Shown: piece by piece, positions 1 through 5,356 of the stretch
How positions within the stretch are numbered: the stretch's first letter is position 1
How the letters are laid out: the number at the start of each line of letters is the position of its first letter
Assembly: GCA_963980215.1 (NCBI GenBank)
Contig: CAXBYZ010000030.1
Coordinates: 1-7,163, forward strand
DNA from: CAXBYZ01 sp963980215
Lineage (GTDB): Bacteria; Patescibacteriota; Microgenomatia; UBA1400; CG1-02-47-37
DNA: 7,163 nt
Direction of reading: 5' to 3'
Notes under the pieces: generated by a model
What the model saw: only the letters and a program-made list of their open reading frames with translations
Databases searched by the model: none
Told to the model about the DNA's origin: nothing
Translations under genes and position numbers: made by a program

Positions 1-30
1 CTCCTCGTTGCCATCTCTAGCCCCTACCCC

Positions 31-59
31 TTGACAACTATCCTAATTCATAGTAAATT
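31..59 (+). promoter_or_regulatory. Probable sigma70-type promoter of the ATPase-pilin cluster
   Basis: TTGACA at 31-36 is a perfect -35 consensus. Seventeen bases later TAAATT (54-59) is a 4/6 match to the -10 consensus. The expected transcription start lies about seven bases past the -10 box, on or beside the ATG at 66, so the mRNA is predicted to be leaderless or nearly so. The promoter before the ligase-like gene (3144-3172) has the same geometry, with ATAGTAA beginning 13 nt after TTGACA in both. No start-site data are available. Confidence 0.6.
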
Positions 60-63
60 AGGA
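41..63. repeat. Inverted repeat over the -10 region (possible operator)
   Basis: The arms tcctaatt (41-48) and aattagga (56-63) are perfect reverse complements separated by 7 nt. The repeat covers most of the -35/-10 spacer, the -10 box and the bases just before the ATG at 66. If transcription starts near 66 the repeat is not transcribed, which would favour a DNA operator over an RNA hairpin. No regulator gene is visible in the window. Eight-base AT-rich arms could also occur by chance. Confidence 0.35.
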
Positions 64-65
64 GT

Positions 66-1214
66 ATGAAGTCCCTCAATTTAGGCTTAATTAAAAGAGA
101 GATAAGACCGTTAATCATCTCGGAATTATTCAAAAACAAGGTCATTATTCTCTATGGCCCTCGTCGGGTTGGCAAAACCACCCTGACTCAAAACATCCTC
201 AATCACATTCAAAAAAAGCATCCCAAAAAAACTATCACCTTCTTAAACGGAGACGAACCCCATATTCGAGAAAACCTAACCAACAAATCTTCAACTGAAT
301 TAAAGGCTTTCATTGGCCAAACTGACATTCTGGCTATCGATGAAGCCCAGCGCATCAAAAATATCGGCCTCACTTTAAAACTCATTCACGATAACTATCC
401 TGAAATTCAAATCATTGCCACCGGTTCATCCAGTTTTGACCTAGCCAATCAAATCAAAGAACCCTTAACCGGTCGATCTTTTGAACTTAACCTTTATCCC
501 CTATCTCTTCAAGAAATAAAAAATCATCTAAAAACCTCAAAACTTAACCCCTTACCCCTTGACCAATACCTTATCAACGGCACTTACCCTGAAATCTTTA
601 CCTTTTCAAACCCAACCAAAACTATCCAAAACATTGCCAACAACTACCTTTACAAAGATGTCTTAATCTTTCAAAATATTAAAAGCTCTGAAATTCTTGA
701 CAAACTCCTTCAAACCTTAGCTTTGCAAATCGGCTCAGAAGTTTCCTACAATGAATTGGCAAACTTAGTTGGTATCGATAAACTTAGTATTCAACGCTAC
801 CTTTCAATTCTCGAACAAGCCTTTATTATCTTCCGCCTCACCCCCTTTTCAAGAAACTTGCGAAAAGAACTTAATAAAAAAAGAAAGATATATTTTTGGG
901 ATCTAGGCATCAGAAACGCTATTATCAATAACTTTAACCCTTTAAATTTAAGAAACGACACCGGACCACTCTGGGAAAACTTCACTATCGCTCAAAAGAT
1001 TATCAGCGACCGCAACCAAAAACTTAACTTTAACTACTACTTCTGGCGCACCTACGATCAACAGGAAATTGATTTTATCAAAGAAGCCCAAGGCAAACTC
1101 GAGGCCTATGAAATCAAGTGGTCAGCCAAGAAAAAAATCAAACCGCCCAAAGCTTGGCGAGAAAATTATCCAAACTCTACCTTTAAAGTTCTAACTCCCC
1201 AATCTATATTATGA
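66..1214 (+). CDS. AAA_14 / DUF4143 family ATP-binding protein
   Basis: This 382-residue protein is a P-loop ATPase of the AAA_14 plus DUF4143 family, widespread in bacteria and archaea and without an established cellular role. The Walker A motif is GPRRVGKT at residues 31-38, Walker B is ILAIDE at 88-93, and a sensor-like ATGSSS lies at 118-123. A winged-helix-like segment (about 223-260) is followed by the DUF4143 region. Near the C-terminus EIDFI (334-338) and EAYEIKW (346-352) resemble the PD-(D/E)xK-like nuclease-fold signature of this family; whether it is catalytic here is unknown. Length is normal for the family and the protein looks intact. The ATG at 66 is chosen because a -10-like box ends 6 nt upstream; AGGAG at 60-64 is too close to act as a normal ribosome binding site. 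The last 4 nt overlap the pilin gene start (ATGA), suggesting coupled expression. Confidence 0.88.
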   Translation: MKSLNLGLIKREIRPLIISELFKNKVIILYGPRRVGKTTLTQNILNHIQKKHPKKTITFLNGDEPHIRENLTNKSSTELKAFIGQTDILAIDEAQRIKNIGLTLKLIHDNYPEIQIIATGSSSFDLANQIKEPLTGRSFELNLYPLSLQEIKNHLKTSKLNPLPLDQYLINGTYPEIFTFSNPTKTIQNIANNYLYKDVLIFQNIKSSEILDKLLQTLALQIGSEVSYNELANLVGIDKLSIQRYLSILEQAFIIFRLTPFSRNLRKELNKKRKIYFWDLGIRNAIINNFNPLNLRNDTGPLWENFTIAQKIISDRNQKLNFNYYFWRTYDQQEIDFIKEAQGKLEAYEIKWSAKKKIKPPKAWRENYPNSTFKVLTPQSIL

Positions 1215-1999
1215 CTATGACTAAAAATAGCTTACTGTTGTTCGGAACTTCCAGCGGTCTGCAGCCGAAGGCGAAAGATAATTCCGAACCTGCTCCTTAT
1301 AAATCTGGTTTCACCCTCATCGAACTCCTGATTGTTCTAGCCATCCTCATTGTCTTAATTCTCTTAGGTTGGTTTTCCTGGCAAAATCAAGTCAACAAAG
1401 CCCGAGACGCCCAAAGAAAAGACCACCTCGAACGCCTCTCGGTCGCTTTTGAAGACTACTACAACGACCACGACTGCTACCCCGACTCTGGCATCATCGA
1501 CATCTGTCAAGGCAATCAGCTCGAACCCTACCTCTACGGCATTCCCTGTGATCCGGTTTACAACACCCCCTACTGCTACATCCACGATCCCGATGCCCTA
1601 GATTGTGGTCAAAACTTCAAAATTCTCTCCCCTTTAGACAACACTACCGACCCCATCATCACCAAACTACTCTGCCACGGTGAAGAAGGTTGTGGCTACA
1701 ATCCCACTTGCGAATCCGCCACCGGCACTACCGCTAGCTTTGACTACGGCGTCGGCTCCGGCAACGTTCCAATCTTAAACCCAGACACTTCACCTCCACC
1801 AGTTCCAAGCTCCCAGCCAGCCACCTCACCCACCCCACCTCCCGGCGAATACACCGGCCCAGGCCAGTACGGTTGTCAATCTTGGACCTGCAACAACTAT
1901 GGTTCTCAAGCCAATGCCGAAGCCCACTGCCCCCTAGCTTTTTCCAATGAAAACTGTGACAATCTCTGTGCCGAACCAAGTTATCAATGTAGTGACTGA
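1211..1999 (+). CDS. Type IV pilin-like prepilin with Pro-rich linker and Cys-rich tail
   Basis: This 262-residue protein has a class III prepilin signal: KSG|FTLIELL with predicted cleavage after Gly33, Glu38 as the conserved Glu5 of the mature protein, and a hydrophobic helix at 34-54. After the helix come KARDAQRKDHL and a globular domain, a Ser/Thr/Pro-rich linker (about 187-215) and a short tail (221-262). There are 14 cysteines, all after the helix, six in the tail. It is probably cleaved and methylated by a prepilin peptidase and assembled in the envelope as a pilin or pseudopilin. The leader is unusually long because a palindromic element (1240-1289) is translated in frame inside it. 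The ATG at 1211 overlaps the ATPase stop codon; ATG 1217, which lies 6 nt after TATATT, is an equally good start. No Shine-Dalgarno sequence is visible. The stop is TGA. Confidence 0.87.
   Translation: MTMTKNSLLLFGTSSGLQPKAKDNSEPAPYKSGFTLIELLIVLAILIVLILLGWFSWQNQVNKARDAQRKDHLERLSVAFEDYYNDHDCYPDSGIIDICQGNQLEPYLYGIPCDPVYNTPYCYIHDPDALDCGQNFKILSPLDNTTDPIITKLLCHGEEGCGYNPTCESATGTTASFDYGVGSGNVPILNPDTSPPPVPSSQPATSPTPPPGEYTGPGQYGCQSWTCNNYGSQANAEAHCPLAFSNENCDNLCAEPSYQCSD
1240..1289. repeat. In-frame palindromic element inside the pilin leader (GTTCGGAA type)
   Basis: The outer arms gttcggaa (1240-1247) and ttccgaac (1282-1289) are perfect reverse complements. The interior contains a smaller possible hairpin (cgg 1255-1257 with ccg 1265-1267). 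The left side, gttcggaactt then cc, nearly matches the palindrome in obg at 5744-5781. The element encodes about 17 residues (FGTSSGLQPKAKDNSEP) immediately upstream of the prepilin cleavage region. Removing 1240-1290 (51 nt) would restore a roughly 16-residue leader in the same frame. The boundaries are my estimate. Confidence 0.6.
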
Positions 2000-2005
2000 T
2001 ATAAT
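1997..2005 (+). promoter_or_regulatory. Extended -10 promoter of the second pilin gene
   Basis: TGATATAAT at 1997-2005 is a perfect extended -10 element (TGnTATAAT), beginning inside the stop codon of the upstream pilin gene. No convincing -35 hexamer lies 17 nt upstream, as is common with extended -10 promoters. Seven bases separate it from the ATG at 2013, placing the expected transcription start on that ATG and predicting a leaderless message. Confidence 0.55.
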
Positions 2006-2012
2006 TAAATCT

Positions 2013-2549
2013 ATGAAACAAAAAGGTTTTACCTTAATCGAACTCTTAATTGTCATCACCATCATCGGCATCCTCGCTTCCATTGGTTTAAATTCTTTTA
2101 CTTCTGCTCAAAAAAAATCACGAGACACCAAGCGAAAAGCTCATCTCAAACAACTAGCTGATTCCCTTGAGTCCTACTACAATGACAAAGAGCAATATCC
2201 AGCCGATTCAAATGGCAACATCATGGGTTGTGGCACCGACGCTGAAGAAGAATGCACTTGGGGTTCTTCCGTTTTTAGCAACACTGACACCGGCACCATC
2301 TACATGATCCAAATGCCCGCCGACCCCACTACTGGTCTAACCTACTACTACGAATCCTTCACCAATATTGGCGTCATCACTCAATATCATCTCTGTGCCC
2401 GCCTAGAAAATAATCAAGACATATCCATCCCCAAAGACGAAGACACCGATGAACCCCTAGTTTACCAAGACACCAACTGCACCTACGACACTTGTAACTA
2501 CTGTATCTCTAGCCCCAACATCTCTTTACCAGATACCGAGGCGGATTAA
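2013..2549 (+). CDS. Type IV pilin-like prepilin (second paralogue)
   Basis: This 178-residue protein starts with a textbook short class III leader, MKQKG|FTLIELLIV. Cleavage is predicted after Gly5, with Glu10 as Glu5 of the mature protein. The hydrophobic helix spans about 6-26, followed by KKSRDTKRKAHLKQLADSL, the charged segment shared with the neighbouring paralogues. The globular part has seven cysteines and is acidic towards the C-terminus. It is a probable surface filament or pseudopilus subunit needing prepilin peptidase processing. The frame is open back to an ATG at 1947, but that start would add 22 residues overlapping the previous gene and bury the leader, so 2013 is preferred. 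There is no Shine-Dalgarno sequence; an extended -10 box ends 7 nt before the ATG. It lies 13 nt after the previous pilin gene. Confidence 0.88.
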   Translation: MKQKGFTLIELLIVITIIGILASIGLNSFTSAQKKSRDTKRKAHLKQLADSLESYYNDKEQYPADSNGNIMGCGTDAEEECTWGSSVFSNTDTGTIYMIQMPADPTTGLTYYYESFTNIGVITQYHLCARLENNQDISIPKDEDTDEPLVYQDTNCTYDTCNYCISSPNISLPDTEAD

Positions 2550-2553
2550 TATG

Positions 2554-2559
2554 TATAAT
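2554..2559 (+). promoter_or_regulatory. -10 box of the third pilin gene
   Basis: A perfect TATAAT lies 6 nt before the ATG at 2566 and just after the stop codon of the second pilin gene. There is no clear -35. The segment from TATAAT through the first codons (TATAAT, a short AATCT, ATGAAACAA) closely matches the segment before the second pilin gene at 2000-2021, so the promoter and start were probably duplicated together. A leaderless transcript is predicted. Confidence 0.5.
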
Positions 2560-2565
2560 CAATCT

Positions 2566-3075
2566 ATGAAACAACGAGGCTTCACTCTTATCGAACTTCT
2601 AGTCGTCATCTCCATCTTGGGTGTTCTAGCCGGTTTAATCGTTAATAACTTAAACGACTCACGGGCCAGAGCCAGAGACGCTAGAAAAAAACAAAACTTG
2701 AATCAAATGAAGACAGCTTTAAGACTCTACTACAACGACTACCAAGCTTACCCCGCTTCTTCCGGCTTTGGCTGTGGTGTTGGAAAAATGAACTACATGA
2801 TGGCCTGTGGCGATGACGGTGACGAGTGTTGTCCTTGTGACTCCGAGACAGACTTTGGCGCCGGCACCGACTGCGCCACCACCTACATGACCTCCTTCCC
2901 AGATGGTTTTGGAAACAACAGTATTGCCTACTACCAAACCGACTCTGAAACCTACTGTTTAAAATCTGCCCTTGAAAATGCTTCCGATCCAGACATTGAA
3001 TCTTCCCAAACCAACTGCGCCTCTGCTTGCTCTGGTTATGTTAGTGCCTCCGACTACGCTGTCTGCTCCGATTAA
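2566..3075 (+). CDS. Type IV pilin-like prepilin (third paralogue, Cys-rich)
   Basis: This 169-residue protein begins MKQRG|FTLIELLVV, a class III prepilin leader with cleavage after Gly5 and Glu10 as the mature Glu5. The hydrophobic helix is about 6-26 and is followed by RARARDARKKQNLNQMKTAL. The globular part is rich in Cys, including the cluster CCPC within an acidic stretch, which suggests disulfide stabilisation outside the cell or, less likely, metal binding. Its role would be a pilus or pseudopilus subunit; the specific filament is unknown. A start at 2551 (five extra residues, MYNQS) is possible, but 2566 gives the canonical leader and sits 6 nt after TATAAT. No Shine-Dalgarno sequence is visible. 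It is the last gene of the cluster; an AT-only inverted repeat follows. Confidence 0.88.
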   Translation: MKQRGFTLIELLVVISILGVLAGLIVNNLNDSRARARDARKKQNLNQMKTALRLYYNDYQAYPASSGFGCGVGKMNYMMACGDDGDECCPCDSETDFGAGTDCATTYMTSFPDGFGNNSIAYYQTDSETYCLKSALENASDPDIESSQTNCASACSGYVSASDYAVCSD

Positions 3076-3076
3076 C

Positions 3077-3118
3077 TTAAAAAATTAACAACCTAACTTC
3101 AAAAACTTAATTTTTTAA
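3077..3118 (+). terminator. AT-only inverted repeat, possible weak terminator of the pilin cluster
   Basis: The arms ttaaaaaattaa (3077-3088) and ttaattttttaa (3107-3118) are perfect 12-bp reverse complements around an 18-nt loop, starting directly after the pilin stop codon. The 3' arm itself supplies a T6 run. The stem has no G-C pairs, so a stable intrinsic terminator is doubtful. The position between two transcription units and upstream of a new promoter supports a termination or 3'-end role. Confidence 0.35.
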
Positions 3119-3143
3119 CTTTTCCACTTGAGTAATTTACTCC

Positions 3144-3172
3144 TTGACAGCCATTCTTATATATAGTAATCT
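3144..3172 (+). promoter_or_regulatory. Probable sigma70-type promoter of the ligase-like gene
   Basis: TTGACA (3144-3149) is a perfect -35. After a 17-nt spacer comes TAATCT (3167-3172), a weaker -10. TATAGT at 3162-3167 is closer to the -10 consensus but leaves only a 12-nt spacer. The arrangement repeats the promoter at 31-59, including ATAGTAA starting 13 nt after the -35. Transcription would begin near 3179, giving a roughly 30-nt A/T-rich leader without a Shine-Dalgarno sequence before the ATG at 3209. Confidence 0.55.
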
Positions 3173-3208
3173 AAACATACTATCAATTACTTAATTAAAT
3201 AAAATTCT

Positions 3209-5281
3209 ATGAAAGACACCTGGATCAAGTACTCAAAATTAGTGGCCTTAACCGCCCTCTCCGCCGGCTTTATAGTAAGCCCCATCTTCTTCTTACCCCT
3301 AACCACCGACTTCTTCTCTTTCCAAAAACAAGTCTTACTACTAATAGTTACCGCCATTGCTTTAATTGCCTGGTCTATCCACAACATCGTTACCAAAGCC
3401 GTTAGAATTACCCTCTCACCCATGCTACTACCTTTAATCCTCTTCTCTGGTGTGGTTATTACCTCTCTTGCTACCAACCCCCCCCAAACTCCAGATTCTT
3501 GGTTTGGCCGAGGCGCCTTGTACCTCATCCTAGCAGTCTACTACCTCCTCACCACTTCACTAATCAAGGCCCCCAAAACCATTAAAAAAATTGTCAACCT
3601 TTTCTTGTTAGTCACTTCTGGTCTTGCTCTCTGGGGTATCCTATCTAGTCTTGGTGCTTTTGAAGCTCTTGGCACCAGTTTCTTAACAGCCAAAACCTTC
3701 TCACCTGCTGGATCTATGCTTAGCCTAGTTGGTTTTCTTATCACTACTCTACCTATCAGTTTAGTTCTAGCTTTCAAAACTAAAGCTAGTGCAAAAAAAA
3801 TGCAGTACTTTCTCGCCGCTGGTCTCACCATCTCGGCTATTATCCTAGTTGGTTTCCAACTCTTGCCCAATCAACAACTTGCAGTCACCCTCCTCCCAAA
3901 ACTAGCTGGTTGGTCAATCGCCATTGATACCTTAAAATCAAAAGTTTTGTTCGGCGCCGGCCCAAGCAACTTTATCAACCAATTCACTAGATTCAAGCCC
4001 ATTAGCTTGAACCAAACTAATCTTTGGGCTGTTAACTTTGCTACCTCCAGCAACGAATACCTCCACCTCTTAACCACTCTTGGTCTAGGCGGTCTAGTTA
4101 CCTTTGGTCTCATGATTACCGGTTTCTTAAAACTCACCAAACACGAGCCAGGCACCAGAACTACTGCTCTACAACTAGCTCTAAAACTAAGCGTTCTTAC
4201 TACCTTGGTCCTAGGCTTATTCATTCCCTTCACCACCCTAATCTGGATCACTCTGGTCAGTTATCTAAGTTTGGCTGTTGGTCTAAACAAGGGTAAAACC
4301 AACACCAGTAAGATTAAAGACATCATCCTTACTATTAGTGCCATCACTATGGTTGATTCAAGTCAAGAAGTGAAGGTGGACACCTCCACTCAAACATTCC
4401 CTGGCATCTTACCTTGGCTCCTAGCCGTTCCCACCATTATTGGAATCAGTTTGGTCGGTTTTAACGTAGGAAAAACCTATGCTGCCGAGATAATATTTAG
4501 AAACTCCTTGATAGCCGCTAACCAAAACTTGGGTGGCGAGACCTACAACTTGCAAATCAAGGCTTTAAACACTCAAAGCTCCATCGACAGATATAGAGTG
4601 GCCTACTCTAACACCAACTTTGCTCTAGCCAACTCCTTGTCTCAACAAGGTGAGTTGACCGATCAAGACCAACAAACCGTTACCCAGCTAGTCCAACAAG
4701 CAGTTAGGGAAGCCAGAGTCGCTACTCAAATTAATCCTCTCAAGGCCAGCAATTGGGAAAATCTAGCCAATATCTATAGGCAACTAGTTAACTTCGCCGA
4801 AGGTAGTGATGAGTTTGCCATTGCCTCCTACACCCAAGCCATCCAACTTGATCCGGCCAACCCTAGATTACGCCTAGATCTTGGTGGCTTACTATTCTCC
4901 CTAGAGAAATTTCCTGAAGCTGAAGACAGATTCCTAGAAGCTGTTCAGTTAAAGCCAGACTATGCCAACGCTTACTACAACTTAGCTCAAAGCTATAAAT
5001 CTCAAGAAAAATATCTTGAGGCATACCAAGCTCTGCAACAAGTTGGCGCTCTAATCGAACCCGGCACCGAGGATGCTACCAAACTCCAAGAAGAGATTAC
5101 TCAAGTTCAAGCTATGCTTCCACAAGCACCAGCTCAAACTGGTGCTGACAAAACGGCTCCAACTACTCAGCTAACCAAACCCTCTCCCTTACCAGAGGCA
5201 CCGGCTGACTTGGAACCAATTGAAATTGAAGAGCCAGCAGTACTAGAAAAAGAAGCCACCGACTCAGCTGAAGTCAACTAA
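3209..5281 (+). CDS. O-antigen ligase-like (Wzy/WaaL/PglL superfamily) membrane protein with TPR tail
   Basis: This 690-residue protein has about ten to twelve hydrophobic segments between residues 13 and 425, then a soluble tail. Residues 231-300 resemble the O-antigen ligase/Wzy_C core: a WSIAIDTLKSKVLFGAGPSN stretch, then an ATSSNEYLHLLTTLGLGG-like segment. In known ligases the second segment usually carries a catalytic His before Asn; here Ser280-Ser281-Asn282 occupy the place, with His286 slightly downstream. The C-terminal part has two clear tetratricopeptide repeats (about 550-583 and 584-617) and a probable earlier one (512-546), followed by a Pro/Glu-rich tail (637-690). Family members transfer or polymerise lipid-linked glycans at the outer face of the cytoplasmic membrane; the substrate here is unknown. 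Its position after three pilin genes makes pilin or surface glycosylation an attractive inference. Its own promoter is at 3144-3172. It ends 2 nt from the convergent tRNA. Confidence 0.8.
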   Translation: MKDTWIKYSKLVALTALSAGFIVSPIFFLPLTTDFFSFQKQVLLLIVTAIALIAWSIHNIVTKAVRITLSPMLLPLILFSGVVITSLATNPPQTPDSWFGRGALYLILAVYYLLTTSLIKAPKTIKKIVNLFLLVTSGLALWGILSSLGAFEALGTSFLTAKTFSPAGSMLSLVGFLITTLPISLVLAFKTKASAKKMQYFLAAGLTISAIILVGFQLLPNQQLAVTLLPKLAGWSIAIDTLKSKVLFGAGPSNFINQFTRFKPISLNQTNLWAVNFATSSNEYLHLLTTLGLGGLVTFGLMITGFLKLTKHEPGTRTTALQLALKLSVLTTLVLGLFIPFTTLIWITLVSYLSLAVGLNKGKTNTSKIKDIILTISAITMVDSSQEVKVDTSTQTFPGILPWLLAVPTIIGISLVGFNVGKTYAAEIIFRNSLIAANQNLGGETYNLQIKALNTQSSIDRYRVAYSNTNFALANSLSQQGELTDQDQQTVTQLVQQAVREARVATQINPLKASNWENLANIYRQLVNFAEGSDEFAIASYTQAIQLDPANPRLRLDLGGLLFSLEKFPEAEDRFLEAVQLKPDYANAYYNLAQSYKSQEKYLEAYQALQQVGALIEPGTEDATKLQEEITQVQAMLPQAPAQTGADKTAPTTQLTKPSPLPEAPADLEPIEIEEPAVLEKEATDSAEVN

Positions 5282-5283
5282 TG

Positions 5284-5356
5284 TGGACCTGAGGAGGGTC
5301 GAACTCCTTACCTCTACAATGCGAATGTAGCGCTCTACCAGTTGAGCTACAGGCCC
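5284..5356 (-). tRNA. tRNA-Ala (anticodon CGC)
   Basis: The minus strand folds into a complete 73-nt cloverleaf. The acceptor arms are GGGCCTG and CAGGTCC with discriminator A, the D stem is GCTC/GAGC, the anticodon stem is CTACA/TGTAG with loop TTCGCAT (anticodon CGC), the variable loop is AGGTA, and the T stem is AGGAG/CTCCT with loop TTCGACC. The third acceptor pair is G3-U70, the alanine identity element, in agreement with the anticodon reading GCG. CCA is not encoded. The 5' end directly abuts the obg stop codon, so the tRNA is probably cut from an obg transcript by RNase P. The 3' end is 2 nt from the end of the convergent ligase-like gene. Confidence 0.96.

Noticed and set aside
60..64. 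AGGAG as a Shine-Dalgarno site for the ATPase gene
   Set aside because: Only one base separates it from the ATG at 66, too close for normal ribosome positioning, and no alternative start codon lies 5-9 nt downstream of it. It is better explained as part of the inverted repeat 41-63.
1364..1585. Minus-strand open frame opposite the first pilin, and similar ones at 1734-2021 and 2719-2937
   Set aside because: Val/Arg-rich low-complexity translations mirror the codon bias of the pilin genes; no family features.
1947..2012. Upstream ATG extension of the second pilin (22 extra residues)
   Set aside because: It overlaps the preceding pilin gene by 53 nt and would bury the canonical MKQKG|F leader; ATG 2013 has a well-placed -10 box.
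3187..4251. Minus-strand open frames opposite the ligase-like gene
   Set aside because: Basic, featureless translations antisense to a clear polytopic membrane protein.
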